DNA of 64,000 nt from assembly GCF_025699295.1 (NCBI RefSeq), contig NZ_JAILWB010000009.1, positions 62,001-126,000 of the forward strand. Reading direction: 5' to 3'. Position numbers and translations under genes: made by a program. Under the pieces are notes generated by a model. The model saw nothing but the letters and a program-made list of their open reading frames with translations. It had not been told where the DNA came from and ran no database searches. The stretch is from Hydrogenophaga sp. (GTDB taxonomy: Bacteria > Pseudomonadota > Gammaproteobacteria > Burkholderiales > Burkholderiaceae_C). Position 1 is the first letter of the stretch. The number at the start of each line of letters is the position of its first letter. Shown here piece by piece: positions 1 to 11,298 of this stretch.

Positions 1-2
1 GC

Positions 3-350
3 TACATCGTCGGCATCGTGATCACGGTGATCGGCGGGCGCTACGCGATCCAGGCGCTGCAGCGCTACCTGGAGCGCCAGCAACAGGCCGAAACCCTGCC
101 CGACCGGCAGCGCCGCCAGGAACTGGACTACGACCTGGCGCAGACCCGTCTGGCCAAGGGCGTGTGCCCGGGCTGCGAGCGCACGGTGGACCTGAAGGAC
201 CCGAAGAACGATTTCTGCCCGCACTGCGGGATGGGCCTGCACAACCGCTGCGGCGCCTGCCAGGCGCGCAAGAGCGCGTTCGCGCGCTACTGCTATGCGT
301 GCGGCGAGCCCGCAGCTCGAACGGACGCTGCCGGGGCGCCAACGGTCTGA
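3..350 (+). CDS. Zinc-ribbon protein, 3' part only
   Basis: The reading frame is open from the first complete codon of the window, so the start lies upstream. The visible part begins with a hydrophobic run (YIVGIVITVIGG) that looks like the end of a membrane segment, followed by a charged helical stretch. Then come two CxxC pairs typical of a double zinc ribbon: CPGC...CPHC and CGAC...CYAC. The ending suggests a small membrane-anchored protein with a cytoplasmic zinc-binding tail. Function is unknown. Confidence is good that it is a gene and low on its role. Confidence 0.7.
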   Translation, partial: YIVGIVITVIGGRYAIQALQRYLERQQQAETLPDRQRRQELDYDLAQTRLAKGVCPGCERTVDLKDPKNDFCPHCGMGLHNRCGACQARKSAFARYCYACGEPAARTDAAGAPTV

Positions 351-453
351 GCGCCGCTTTCTCTGAGGCGGGCGGGAACCATGGCGGGTGCGCCCCGCTC
401 TACGATCTGCCTTCCGCAGAGAAGGCGCACCCTTCCCCATCTGCCATCACCCC

Positions 454-2522
<2,069 letters not shown>

Positions 2523-2543
2523 TCAACGGAGGATGTCGGGTGT

Positions 2544-3758
2544 TCAGGGTTGGCGCGGCGCGATGAGGATCACGCTGCGGTTGCGGTCTTCCACGATCCA
2601 CAGGCGGCCTTGCGCGTCGAAGCTGGCGCCCGCGGGCGTGCCGAGTGGCCGGATGCCGGCTTGCGCGTGCCAGCCGTGCACGAGGTCCTCGCGCGGGCCA
2701 GTGGGGCTGCCGTGTTCGTCGAGCCGCCAGGCGACGATGCGGTGGCCACCCGCGCGGTAGCCGTGCCAGACCGCGAGCAGGCGGCCAGCGAAGGGGCCGG
2801 TGGTCACGTGGCCCGGTGCGGTGAGCAGTTGCAGCGGTGCGACGTGCGCCGGCCATGCCGCGTGTGCCGTGGTGTGGCTGGCGCAGCGCGCGCGGCCTTC
2901 GTAGCCACGGGCGGGCACCGCCTTGCCACGCGCGTCGCTCACGCAGTAGGGCCAGCCGTAGGAGGCGCCGTCCTTCAGCTCGTTGAGCTCTTCGGCGGGC
3001 AGCGTGGCGTCGGTGTAATCCACCGAGTTCTCCGCCTGCCACAGGCGCACCGTGCCGTCGCGCGCGGTGGTGCTGGCCAGGCCGAGCGAGTTGCGCAGGC
3101 CGGTGGCGAGAGGCTGGAAGCTTTGCAGCGCAAAGTCCGCGCCGCTGAAGCTGGCCACGTACACCGCCGCGTGCGGTTGCGGGCCGGTGAGTTCGGGACA
3201 GGGCACAGGCTGCTGCTGGTCGTCGCCCCGGCAGGCGTCGGTGAGTGATCCCATGTTGACCAGCAGGCGGCCATCGGGCGTGAAGGCCAGTTCCTTGAGC
3301 GGGTGCGCGCCGCCCGTGGGCAGGCCGGTGATCACGTCCTGGCGCTGCACCGCCTCGCCCACGGGCGTGCGCCAGACGGTGCCGGCTTCGCCGATGTAGG
3401 CGCGACCGTCTGGCCCCAGGGCCAGACCGTGCGGGCGGTCCAGGCCGCTGGCGAGCACGCGCAGGCGCCCAGGCTGGCCGCGCGGCACGTCGGTGCGCAG
3501 TTCGAGCAGGCGGCCGCGGCGCGGCTCCCAGTTGCCCATGTCGACGATCCAGAAGCGGCCGGGCGCAATTTCCAGCAGCCGGCGCGGCATGCGCAGGCCA
3601 TCGCGCGCATCGGCCACCAGACCCGCGCACCAGCCGTCGGGCACGGTGAGCGCCATGCCGGGGTGGCCGTCGCAGGGCGTTTGCCCGGCGTAGGGCGTTG
3701 CGGCCTGGGCCAGGGTGGCCAGAAAGGCAACCAGGGCCGCGACGCAGCGGCGGATCAT
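2544..3758 (-). CDS. PQQ-dependent sugar dehydrogenase-like beta-propeller protein, secreted
   Basis: A 404-residue protein with an N-terminal signal peptide (hydrophobic to about residue 19, ending AQA-A). The body matches the soluble glucose/sorbosone dehydrogenase propeller fold: [34 protein letters not shown], a [10 protein letters not shown]-type segment, YGWPYC, and a final [13 protein letters not shown] blade. Paired cysteines suggest disulphides in the periplasm. Substrate is unknown. Its ATG overlaps the queA TGA (ATGA), so it is translationally coupled between queA and tgt, an odd position for a periplasmic oxidoreductase. Confidence 0.82.
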   Translation of the reverse strand: MIRRCVAALVAFLATLAQAATPYAGQTPCDGHPGMALTVPDGWCAGLVADARDGLRMPRRLLEIAPGRFWIVDMGNWEPRRGRLLELRTDVPRGQPGRLRVLASGLDRPHGLALGPDGRAYIGEAGTVWRTPVGEAVQRQDVITGLPTGGAHPLKELAFTPDGRLLVNMGSLTDACRGDDQQQPVPCPELTGPQPHAAVYVASFSGADFALQSFQPLATGLRNSLGLASTTARDGTVRLWQAENSVDYTDATLPAEELNELKDGASYGWPYCVSDARGKAVPARGYEGRARCASHTTAHAAWPAHVAPLQLLTAPGHVTTGPFAGRLLAVWHGYRAGGHRIVAWRLDEHGSPTGPREDLVHGWHAQAGIRPLGTPAGASFDAQGRLWIVEDRNRSVILIAPRQP

Positions 3759-4861
3759 GGGTGCCGCTCCAGCAGCATTGCGTCGCCATAGCTGAAGAAG
3801 CGGTAGCGCTGCGCGATGGCATGGGCGTACAGCGCCCGGATGGGGTCGAAGCCGGCGAAGGCGCTCACCAGCATCATCAGCGTGGACTGGGGCAGGTGGA
3901 AGTTGGTCAGCATGAGGTCCACCACGCGGAAGTCGAAACCCGGCGTGATGAAGATGTTGGTGTCGCCCGCCGTCTCGCCGCTGCGGGCCCAGCTCTCCAG
4001 CGTGCGCACGGTGGTGGTGCCCACGGCCACCACGCGGCCACCGCGCGCGCGGCAGTCGGTGATGGCCTGCAGCGTGGCCGGCGGGATGGCATAGCGTTCG
4101 TGGTGCATCACGTGGTCTTCGATGCGGCCGGCCTTCATGGGCGCGAAGGTGCCCGCGCCCACGTGCAGCGTGACGCTGGCGCGCTGCACGCCGCGCGCGT
4201 CGAGCGCGGCCAGCACGGCGTCGTCGAAGTGCAGCGCGGCGGTGGGCGCGGCCACCGCGCCGGGCACGCGTGCGAACACCGTCTGGTAGCGGCGCTCGTC
4301 GTCGGCGTCGTCGCTGTGATCGATATAGGGCGGCAGCGGCACGTGGCCGTGGCGCGCCATGAGCTCATAGGGCGTTTCGCCGGCCGGGCCCTGCAAACGG
4401 AAGCGGAACAGCTGGCCCTGTTCGTCGGGCCAGCGGCCGAGAAACACCGCATCGAAGCCGCCGCCGGCCAGGCCGCCGGCCATGTGCAGCACGCCACCCA
4501 TCTGCGGTTTCTTGCTCACGCGCAGGTGGGCCACCACCTCGTGCGCCGTGCCGTCGCTGGCCTCGTGCGGCAGCAGCACGCGTTCGATCAGCATCTCCAG
4601 CTGGCCGCCCGAGGACTTCTGACCGAACAGCCGCGCCTTCACCACCTGCGTGTCGTTGAACACCAAGAGGTCACCGTCCTGCAGCAGGGCGGGCAGGTCG
4701 CGGAACACACGGTCTGCCGGCGCGTTGCCCGTGCCGTCGAGCAGGCGCGAGCCGCTGCGCTCGGGCGCAGGGTGCTGGGCGATCAGCTCGGGGGGGAGGT
4801 GGAAGTCGAAGTCGGCGACGGTGTAGCGGCGCGCGACGGTGTCAGGAGAGGAAGCGGTCAT
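3755..4861 (-). CDS. queA: S-adenosylmethionine:tRNA ribosyltransferase-isomerase
   Basis: A 368-residue QueA, which transfers the ribosyl moiety of SAM to preQ1-34 of tRNA to give epoxyqueuosine. Recognisable segments are [15 protein letters not shown] at the N-terminus, [29 protein letters not shown], the HHERY motif, and [19 protein letters not shown] near the C-terminus. The ATG at 4861 is preferred over an in-frame ATG 28 codons upstream because QueA proteins begin just before YxxxDFDF. It is divergent from recG with about 70 bases between the starts. First gene of the queA, dehydrogenase, tgt group. Confidence 0.96.
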   Translation of the reverse strand: MTASSPDTVARRYTVADFDFHLPPELIAQHPAPERSGSRLLDGTGNAPADRVFRDLPALLQDGDLLVFNDTQVVKARLFGQKSSGGQLEMLIERVLLPHEASDGTAHEVVAHLRVSKKPQMGGVLHMAGGLAGGGFDAVFLGRWPDEQGQLFRFRLQGPAGETPYELMARHGHVPLPPYIDHSDDADDERRYQTVFARVPGAVAAPTAALHFDDAVLAALDARGVQRASVTLHVGAGTFAPMKAGRIEDHVMHHERYAIPPATLQAITDCRARGGRVVAVGTTTVRTLESWARSGETAGDTNIFITPGFDFRVVDLMLTNFHLPQSTLMMLVSAFAGFDPIRALYAHAIAQRYRFFSYGDAMLLERHP

Positions 4862-4932
4862 GCTGCTTGAGGGCCGAACAAGGCCCGTGCCAAGTGAAAG
4901 GGCGGCGGATGGGAACCGGGCAGAATTGTCCC

Positions 4933-7110
4933 ATGCCCGACGCATCCCCCGCCCGCAAGCCGCTCTCCGCCCCGCAGAAGGCCTTGCACAAGCTCGGGCT
5001 GGTGCGCGACATCGACCTGGCGCTGCACCTGCCGCTGCGCTACGAGGACGAGACCCGCATCGTCACGCTGCGCGGCGCGCGCGACGGGCAGCTGGCGCAG
5101 ATCGAGGGGACGGTCACGCACAGCGAGATCAGTTTTCGCCCGCGGCGCCAGCTGCTGGTGACGCTGGACGACGGCACCGACACCTGCACCCTGCGCTTCT
5201 TCACCTTCTACCCGGCGCACCAGAAAACCCTGGCGGTGGGCGCGCGGGTGCGCGTGCGCGGCGAGCTGCGGGGCGGCTTCCTGGGCTGGACCATGGTGCA
5301 CCCGGCCTTCCACGCCGCCGGCGGTGAACTGCCCGATGCGCTGACACCGGTCTACCCCACCAGCGCGCAACTGCCGCAGGCCTACATCCGCAAGGCGGTG
5401 GCCAGTGGCCTGAAGCGAGCCGATCTGGGCGAGACGCTGCCCCCCGCGCTGCTGGGTGGCCTGCAAGCCGTGGTGCGCGGCACCTGGACCTTGCGCGACG
5501 CCCTGCAGTACCTGCACCACCCGGGGCCGGACGTCTCGCTCGATGCGCTGGAAGACCGCAGCCACCCGGCCTGGCAGCGCCTCAAGGCGGAGGAGTTGCT
5601 GGCGCAGCAGCTCTCGCAGTGCACCGCCCGGCAGGAGCGCGCGGCCCTGAACGCCCCGGCCCTGCGCGCCGCGCCGGGTGGCCTGCACGAGCAACTGCTG
5701 GGCGTGCTGCCGTTCGCACTCACCACCGCGCAGCGCCGCGTGGGCGAGGAGATCGCGCGCGACCTGCTGCGCCAGGTGCCCATGCACCGCCTGCTGCAGG
5801 GCGACGTGGGTTCGGGCAAGACGGTGGTGGCCGCGCTGGCCGCCGCCATCGCCATCGACGCGGGCTGGCAGTGCGCGCTGATGGCGCCCACCGAGATCCT
5901 GGCCGAACAGCACTTCGCCAAGCTGATCGGCTGGCTGGAGCCACTGCTCGCTCCCCTGGGCAAACGCGTGGCCTGGCTCACCGGCAGCCAGAAGAAAAAG
6001 CAGCGCACCGAGATGCTGGCGCTGATCGCCAGCGGCGAGGCCGCGCTGGTGGTGGGCACGCACGCCGTCATTCAGGACCAGGTGCAGTTCAGCAACCTGG
6101 CGCTGGCCATCATCGACGAGCAGCACCGCTTCGGCGTGGCGCAACGGCTGGCGCTGCGGGGCAAGATGGGTGACGGGTTGGTGAGCCCTTCGACAGGCTC
6201 AACCCGAACGGAAGAAAACACCGTTCGGACTGAGCCTGTCTCCGTTCGGGCTGAGCCTGTCGAAGCCCTCGCCCAGGAGCCTCATCTCCTCATGATGACC
6301 GCCACCCCCATCCCAAGAACGCTCGCCATGAGCTACTACGCCGACCTCGACGTCTCCACCATCGACGAGCTGCCACCCGGGCGCACGCCCATCGTCACCA
6401 AGGTGGTGGCCGACAGCCGCCGCGCCGAGGTGGTCGAGCGCATCCGCGGACAGCTAGCGCAGGGCCGGCAGGTGTACTGGGTGTGCCCGCTGATCGAGGA
6501 AAGCGAGGCGATCGATCTCTCGAACGCGACCGCCACGCACGCGGAACTCAGTGCGGCCCTGCCCGGGGTGCTGGTCGGTCTCCTGCATTCGCGCATGAAA
6601 GTGACCGAGAAGAAGGCGGTGATGTCGCTGTTCACTGGCGGGCAGATGGGCGTGCTGGTGTCCACCACCGTGATCGAGGTCGGCGTGGACGTGCCCAACG
6701 CCTCGCTGATGGTGATCGAACATGCCGAGCGCTTCGGCCTTTCGCAGCTGCACCAGCTGCGCGGTCGGGTGGGGCGCGGTGCGGCGGCCTCGGCCTGTGT
6801 GCTGATGTACACGCCGCCCGACGGCGGGCGCCTGGGCGAGACCGCGCGCGAGCGCCTGAAGGCCATGGCCGACACCAGCGACGGCTTCGAGATCGCGCGG
6901 CGCGACCTGGAGATCCGCGGCCCGGGCGAATTCCTCGGCGCGCGCCAGTCGGGCGCGCCGCTGCTGCGCTTCGCCGACCTGGCCACCGACACCCACCTGC
7001 TCGACTGGGCGCGCGAGGCCGCGCCGGTGATGCTGGCGCAATACCCCGAGCTGGCCGAAAAACACATCGCGCGCTGGCTGGGCGGCAAGGCGGAGTACCT
7101 GAAAGCCTGA
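4933..7110 (+). CDS. recG: ATP-dependent DNA helicase RecG with an in-frame repeat insertion
   Basis: RecG branch-migration helicase for stalled-fork repair, 725 residues. The N-terminal wedge/OB domain leads into superfamily 2 motor domains: Walker A in [11 protein letters not shown] (about residues 293-303), the DEQH box in [22 protein letters not shown], and the C-terminal [12 protein letters not shown]. Between [17 protein letters not shown] and [12 protein letters not shown] there is a segment of about 35 residues (about 414-449) absent from ordinary RecG. It is encoded by a palindromic repeat that stays in frame and accounts for the extra length. No Shine-Dalgarno sequence precedes the ATG; a CAGAAT hexamer ends six bases before it. 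Confidence 0.95.
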   Translation: MPDASPARKPLSAPQKALHKLGLVRDIDLALHLPLRYEDETRIVTLRGARDGQLAQIEGTVTHSEISFRPRRQLLVTLDDGTDTCTLRFFTFYPAHQKTLAVGARVRVRGELRGGFLGWTMVHPAFHAAGGELPDALTPVYPTSAQLPQAYIRKAVASGLKRADLGETLPPALLGGLQAVVRGTWTLRDALQYLHHPGPDVSLDALEDRSHPAWQRLKAEELLAQQLSQCTARQERAALNAPALRAAPGGLHEQLLGVLPFALTTAQRRVGEEIARDLLRQVPMHRLLQGDVGSGKTVVAALAAAIAIDAGWQCALMAPTEILAEQHFAKLIGWLEPLLAPLGKRVAWLTGSQKKKQRTEMLALIASGEAALVVGTHAVIQDQVQFSNLALAIIDEQHRFGVAQRLALRGKMGDGLVSPSTGSTRTEENTVRTEPVSVRAEPVEALAQEPHLLMMTATPIPRTLAMSYYADLDVSTIDELPPGRTPIVTKVVADSRRAEVVERIRGQLAQGRQVYWVCPLIEESEAIDLSNATATHAELSAALPGVLVGLLHSRMKVTEKKAVMSLFTGGQMGVLVSTTVIEVGVDVPNASLMVIEHAERFGLSQLHQLRGRVGRGAAASACVLMYTPPDGGRLGETARERLKAMADTSDGFEIARRDLEIRGPGEFLGARQSGAPLLRFADLATDTHLLDWAREAAPVMLAQYPELAEKHIARWLGGKAEYLKA
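6181..6271. repeat. REP-like palindromic repeat inserted in recG
   Basis: Three partial copies of one motif lie here: a forward copy containing TTCGACAGGCTCAACCCGAA (from about 6188), then two reverse copies, CCGTTCGGACTGAGCCTGTC at 6221-6240 and CCGTTCGGGCTGAGCCTGTC at 6242-6261, continuing GAAGCCCT. The forward and final copies form a long inverted repeat. The reading frame through it gives STGSTRTEE...VRAEPVEA. Low-complexity, same-family repeats of this kind are common interspersed elements in Comamonadaceae genomes. No element-encoded protein is present. Confidence 0.9.
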
Positions 7111-7166
7111 GCGGCGCGCACAGCCACCGGCGACCGGGCCGGCGCGCGGGCGCAGAATAGTCCCCC

Positions 7167-8126
7167 ATGACGCTCACCGAACTCAAATACATCGTCGCCG
7201 TGGCCCGCGAGAAGCACTTCGGCAAGGCCGCCGAGGCCTGCTACGTGTCGCAGCCCACGCTGTCGGTGGCCATCAAGAAGCTGGAAGAGGAACTCGAGCT
7301 CAAGATATTCGAGCGCAACGCCAGCGAGATCGCGGTGACGCCGCTGGGCGAAGAGATCGTGCGCCAGGCGCAGACGGTGCTGGAGCAGGCGGCGGCCATC
7401 AAGGAGATCGCCAAGCGCGGCAAGGACCCGCTGGCAGGGCCGCTGCGCCTGGGCGTGATCTACACCATCGGCCCCTACCTGCTGCCCGACCTGGTGCGCC
7501 ATGTGATCGACCGCACGCCGCAGATGCCCTTGATGCTGCAGGAGAACTTCACCGTGCGGCTGCTGGAGCAACTGCGCCTGGGCGAGATCGACTGCGCCAT
7601 CCTGGCCGAGCCCTTCCCGGACACCAACCTGGCGATCGCGCCGCTGTACGACGAACCCTTTCTGGCCGCCGTGCCGCACACGCACCCGCTGGCGAAGAAT
7701 GCTTACATCACCAACGAGGAGCTCAAGCGCGAGACCATGCTGCTGCTGGGCACGGGCCACTGCTTCCGCGACCACGTGCTGGAGGTCTGCCCGGAATTCG
7801 CGCGTTTCTCCAACGATGCCGAGGGCATCCGCAAGAGCTTCGAGGGCTCGTCGCTGGAAACCATCAAGCACATGGTGGCCGCCGGCATGGGCGTGACGCT
7901 GGTGCCGCGCTTGTCGGTGCCGGGTTCGGCGCTGTGCGACACCGGCAAGCCTGGCACGGACTTCGGCGACTCGTCCTACGTGCGTTACCTGCCATTCGAG
8001 GGAGAGGCGCCCACGCGCCGTGTGGTGCTGGCCTGGCGCCGAAGCTTCACGCGCTACGAGGCGATTGCCGAATTGCGCAATGCCATTTATGCCTGCGAGT
8101 TGCCCGGGGTCAAACGCCTGTCCTGA
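7167..8126 (+). CDS. oxyR: Hydrogen-peroxide-sensing LysR regulator OxyR
   Basis: A 319-residue LysR-type regulator. The winged helix (residues 1-60, [20 protein letters not shown]) is followed by a sensor domain carrying [14 protein letters not shown], in which the redox cysteines fall at C199 and C208, exactly the positions in E. coli OxyR. Peroxide oxidises this pair and switches the protein to activate antioxidant genes. The neighbouring dps is a classic OxyR target. No Shine-Dalgarno sequence is seen before the ATG; CAGAAT at 7153-7158 sits eight bases upstream, so the message may be leaderless. Confidence 0.95.
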   Translation: MTLTELKYIVAVAREKHFGKAAEACYVSQPTLSVAIKKLEEELELKIFERNASEIAVTPLGEEIVRQAQTVLEQAAAIKEIAKRGKDPLAGPLRLGVIYTIGPYLLPDLVRHVIDRTPQMPLMLQENFTVRLLEQLRLGEIDCAILAEPFPDTNLAIAPLYDEPFLAAVPHTHPLAKNAYITNEELKRETMLLLGTGHCFRDHVLEVCPEFARFSNDAEGIRKSFEGSSLETIKHMVAAGMGVTLVPRLSVPGSALCDTGKPGTDFGDSSYVRYLPFEGEAPTRRVVLAWRRSFTRYEAIAELRNAIYACELPGVKRLS

Positions 8127-8129
8127 TCC

Positions 8130-8150
8130 CGTGCCTACACTGGAGGCACG
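8130..8150 (+). terminator. Hairpin between oxyR and dps
   Basis: A perfect 7-bp inverted repeat (CGTGCCT / AGGCACG) with a 7-base loop follows the oxyR stop at once. There is no U-tract, so it may be a weak terminator or an mRNA end stabiliser rather than a full intrinsic terminator. The dps ATG lies about 35 bases further on, with AGGAG as its likely ribosome binding site. Confidence 0.45.
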
Positions 8151-8184
8151 CAATCCGTTGTCTCTCAAACCCAGGAGTCCCCTC

Positions 8185-8688
8185 ATGGCCAAATCCGCCA
8201 CCAAGACCGCCGCGCCCGCCATCAACATCGGCATTGCCGAGAAAGACCGCGCGGCCATCGCCAAAGGCCTGTCCAAGCTGCTGGCCGACACCTACACCCT
8301 GTACCTGACCACGCACAACTTTCACTGGAACGTGACCGGGCCGATGTTCACCTCGCTGCACACCATGTTCATGACGCAGTACACCGAGCTGTGGAACGCG
8401 GTCGACCCGGTGGCCGAGCGCATCCGCTCGCTGGGCCATGCGGCCCCGGGAAGTTATGCCCAGTTCGGCAAGCTCAGCTCCGTGCCCGACGTGCCGGCCA
8501 CGCCCCCCAAGGCGCTGGAGATGGTGCGCATCCTGGTGCAGGGCCACGAGGCCGTGGCGCGCACCGCGCGCGAGCTGTTCCCCGTGGTGGACAAGGCCGG
8601 CGACGAACCTACGGCCGACCTGCTGACGCAGCGCCTGACGGTGCACGAGCAGACCGCGTGGATGCTGCGCTCCCTTCTCGAGGAGTGA
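8185..8688 (+). CDS. dps: Dps-family DNA-protecting ferritin-like protein
   Basis: A 167-residue Dps/ferritin-like protein that forms dodecamers, oxidises iron with peroxide and shields DNA in stationary phase or under oxidative stress. The inter-subunit ferroxidase motif is plain: [13 protein letters not shown] (His) followed by the helix bearing [19 protein letters not shown] (Asp and Glu). The N-terminus is Lys/Ala-rich ([11 protein letters not shown]), as in DNA-binding Dps tails. The ATG at 8185 is chosen for the AGGAG at a good distance; upstream in-frame starts would add oxyR-overlapping sequence. Adjacency to oxyR supports peroxide control. Confidence 0.94.
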   Translation: MAKSATKTAAPAINIGIAEKDRAAIAKGLSKLLADTYTLYLTTHNFHWNVTGPMFTSLHTMFMTQYTELWNAVDPVAERIRSLGHAAPGSYAQFGKLSSVPDVPATPPKALEMVRILVQGHEAVARTARELFPVVDKAGDEPTADLLTQRLTVHEQTAWMLRSLLEE

Positions 8689-8698
8689 CCCTCTGATC

Positions 8699-9571
8699 AT
8701 GGTCGACGCGACGTCCGCCGCGCCTTCGCGCCTCTCGCTCTACCTCGACCTGATCCGCTGGAACCGACCGGCGGGGTGGCTGCTGCTGCTGTGGCCCTCG
8801 CTGGGCGCGCTGTGGGTGGCGGCCGGCGGTTTTCCCGGCTGGCACCTGCTGGCGGTGTTCGTGCTGGGCACCATCCTGATGCGCAGCGCAGGCTGCTGCG
8901 TCAACGACGTGGCCGACCGCGAGTTCGACAAGCATGTGAAGCGCACGGCGCAGCGCCCGATCACCTCGGGCAAGGTCTCAGTGCGCGAGGCGCTCGCGCT
9001 GGGCGCGGTGCTGGCGCTGGCGGCTTTCGGGCTGGTGCTCACCACCAACACGCTCACGGTGCTGATGTCGTTCGCGGCGCTGGCGATCACCCTGATCTAC
9101 CCCTACGCCAAGCGCTTCGTCTCCATGCCGCAGGCGGTGCTGGGCGTGGCCTTCAGCTTCGGCGTGCCCATGGCCTTCGCGGCGGTGCAGTCGCACGTGC
9201 CGCCGCTGGCCTGGGTGCTGATGGCCGGCAACCTGTTCTGGGTGCTGGCCTACGACACCGAATACGCCATGGTGGACCGCGACGACGACCTGAAGATCGG
9301 CATGAAGACCTCGGCCATCACCCTGGGCGACGCCGACGTGCCCGCCGTCACCGCGTTCTACCTGGTGTTCCTCGCGGTATGGACCGCAGCGCTCTGGACA
9401 GTGGTGAACCCCTGGGTGTGGGGCGCCATGCTGATCGTTGCGCTGGCCCAGGTTGTGTGGCACTTCCAGCTCATCAAGGACCGCAGCCGCGACGGCTGCT
9501 TCAAGGCCTTCCGGCTCAACCACTGGTTGGGGTTCACGGTTTTTGTGGGTGTGGTGCTTGGCTTGGTTTGA
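8699..9571 (+). CDS. ubiA: 4-hydroxybenzoate octaprenyltransferase
   Basis: A 290-residue integral membrane UbiA prenyltransferase that attaches the polyprenyl chain to 4-hydroxybenzoate in ubiquinone synthesis. The first Asp-rich motif NDVADREFD and the second [12 protein letters not shown] are intact, and about eight hydrophobic segments are visible. It begins ten bases after the dps stop, so it may be co-transcribed with dps. Length and motifs are normal. Confidence 0.96.
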   Translation: MVDATSAAPSRLSLYLDLIRWNRPAGWLLLLWPSLGALWVAAGGFPGWHLLAVFVLGTILMRSAGCCVNDVADREFDKHVKRTAQRPITSGKVSVREALALGAVLALAAFGLVLTTNTLTVLMSFAALAITLIYPYAKRFVSMPQAVLGVAFSFGVPMAFAAVQSHVPPLAWVLMAGNLFWVLAYDTEYAMVDRDDDLKIGMKTSAITLGDADVPAVTAFYLVFLAVWTAALWTVVNPWVWGAMLIVALAQVVWHFQLIKDRSRDGCFKAFRLNHWLGFTVFVGVVLGLV

Positions 9572-9875
9572 GCGCGCTGGGTTTCGGTCGTGGTGTTTCT
9601 TCGGCCCACGGACGCGGCGTGCCCTGCTCCGCGGCTGTCCCCCGGCGGCTGGCGCCGCCTCCTCCTTGATGCCGCTGCGCAGGGCACACCGCGTCTGTGG
9701 GCAGAGAGGTTGTCTGGCGCGCGGCCAGTGGGTTTTGGTGCAGTAGGATGGCGCCTATCGGCCACAAGCGGGCACTGATGGGGACCGGTCCGGATCGAGT
9801 CAGTTGATAAGCGTGGATCGTCTCGTATAACTCGCTGCCGAGCTCGACTTCGAGAACTGCTCGGACTGCACCGGG
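9572..9875. other. Gene-free stretch after ubiA carrying a structured repeat
   Basis: About 300 bases without a credible gene. The stretch holds the left copy of the structured repeat (9605-9701). The rest, up to the end of the orphan gene, shows lower GC but no clear promoter, tRNA or attachment site. Confidence 0.6.
9605..9701 (-). repeat. Structured repeat, copy 1 (inverted relative to copy 2)
   Basis: A 97-base element whose 22-base ends form an imperfect inverted repeat with two mismatches (CCCACGGACGCGG... / ...CCGCGTCTGTGGG). Inside lies an internal hairpin (GGCGGC...GCCGCC) flanked by a conserved core that reads, on the minus strand, GCAGCGGCATCAAGGAGG and later GGGGACAGCCGCGGAGCAG. 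The same core recurs at 11191-11288 in the opposite orientation with different but still self-complementary stems. Confidence 0.88.
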
Positions 9876-10946
9876 CTACCGCTCATACCCATAGATCATT
9901 TCAAACTCGTCGTCAGTCATTAGCGACGGGTTGCTTTCAAAGAACAGCTCTGCGGCGTCGGTTTCCCAGGTGCGACTTCTCGCGATTGAGTTCATGGCCG
10001 GGCCTGTGGCTGGAACTGTCGGCGTCCTGTCCGCACGCGCGAGGGACGTTTTCATCAGTTGAAGAGAAATCGAAGTCACGCTCTCTGCAAGCACCCCTTT
10101 GTATGGGGAAGAAACGCAAACGGCGAACACTGCACGCTGCTCTTTTCGGTCACTGAGGTACTCGTAAGCGCGCTGATGGTGCTCCGCCAGATGTGGCCTG
10201 GCGCTGAAAGACTGCAGGGTCACGTCGTCCCCATTGGAGCCGATGCACTTGACGTGAATGCGTCCATCAGACAGCCAAACGTCGCGCAGATAGGCGTCTG
10301 CAAAGACATACTGATATTTCGTCCTCAATGGGACTACCTCCGAGAACCTCGGTGGACCCTCAAGAGCCTCGGCTTGTGAGTCCGCAATTGCCTCTACCAA
10401 CCGAACCACCGGCTCAGCGCTGACGACAACTTGTTGCCCCAGGTTGTCGCCTGCATCGACCGCTGGGGTCGACTGCTCGAGGTGTTCTCTGAAAACTTCT
10501 TCGCAATCAGTTGAATCTGCAATCTTGCCCTGCGCGTACGCTGGGTGAAACACGTCAATCAGATCTTGCTTAGAAATGCGCCCCTTCTTGAGCATGCCCT
10601 CCAAGTGCCGAGTCACCGTAGCATCGCCCTTTGTGCTTGAGATGGAGAGCACCGTAATCACTGCGGGAACCCTTGAGTCATCCGTGGGCAACTCCAAAAC
10701 AATCCTGCAGTCCAGCGCGTAGGCTTCAGCAGCGGAGCCGGACGCGTGGGGCACTACGAGGCGGCCGGAGTAGTGCTTTCGCATACGCGCGATTTCATCA
10801 GGTCGCTGTGAATCCGTAGCTGCGGGATCGAAAACTGGATTCGAGAGAGTTGCGAATTGCTGATGCTGCTCCGTGAGGCTCACGCCGAACCGTAGCGGCA
10901 GCGAGACCTTGTTCGAGTGGCTGTTCAAACCAATGAAGACCTTCAT
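9876..10946 (-). CDS. Orphan hypothetical protein of lower GC
   Basis: A 356-residue protein I do not recognise. It begins MKVFIGLNSHSNK and ends in an acidic tail (SLMTDDEFEMIYGYER). It has no signal peptide, no membrane segment and no catalytic motif I can name. A charged region near residues 130-190 separates two more ordered halves. The ATG at 10946 is chosen because a GGAG lies suitably upstream; an in-frame ATG 11 codons earlier lacks one. Base composition differs from its neighbours: a 60-base sample at 10501 has 31 G/C, against 41 in a ubiA sample at 9301. It sits alone between ubiA and proC, bracketed by two inverted copies of a structured repeat, which suggests acquisition. Confidence 0.7.
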   Translation of the reverse strand: MKVFIGLNSHSNKVSLPLRFGVSLTEQHQQFATLSNPVFDPAATDSQRPDEIARMRKHYSGRLVVPHASGSAAEAYALDCRIVLELPTDDSRVPAVITVLSISSTKGDATVTRHLEGMLKKGRISKQDLIDVFHPAYAQGKIADSTDCEEVFREHLEQSTPAVDAGDNLGQQVVVSAEPVVRLVEAIADSQAEALEGPPRFSEVVPLRTKYQYVFADAYLRDVWLSDGRIHVKCIGSNGDDVTLQSFSARPHLAEHHQRAYEYLSDRKEQRAVFAVCVSSPYKGVLAESVTSISLQLMKTSLARADRTPTVPATGPAMNSIARSRTWETDAAELFFESNPSLMTDDEFEMIYGYER

Positions 10947-11298
10947 CTGCGACTCCAGGGATGTTCTTTTGGCAAGCAAGTAGATTCCACCGACTAACCA
11001 TAACTCACGTCACGAAGTCTGGACAAGCGTCGCATGGTCAACGCCGCTCAGTTGTGTGATGCATGCGAGATTGGGCGGCCGGCCAGTTTCTCGAAGTTCG
11101 CTTGCAAGACCGGATGGCTGCGTTGTAGGCGTGATTTCGAAGTTCTGCCCGACCGCTATGGGCCCTTTCCGGTCCTCGCTCTCCACTCCCGCTCGCGGAT
11201 GCGGTGCGCTCTGCGCAGCGGCATCAAGGAGGAGGGGCCGCAGGCCCCGGGGGACAGCCGCGGAGCAGAGCGCACCGCATCCGCGAGCCGAGTGAAGG
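10947..11298. other. Gene-free stretch upstream of the orphan gene
   Basis: About 350 bases that hold the probable promoter side of the orphan gene (no convincing -35/-10 pair found) and the right copy of the structured repeat (11191-11288). No open frame here looks like a gene by composition or homology. Confidence 0.6.
11191..11288 (+). repeat. Structured repeat, copy 2
   Basis: A 98-base element with perfect 23-base terminal inverted repeats (11191-11213 and 11266-11288; outer sequence GCTCGCGGATGCGGTGCGC). An internal hairpin GGGGCC-GCA-GGCCCC lies at 11234-11248, and the conserved core is shared with copy 1. It ends ten bases before the proC stop codon, so in the proC transcript it would fold directly after the gene and could act as a terminator. 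Confidence 0.9.
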
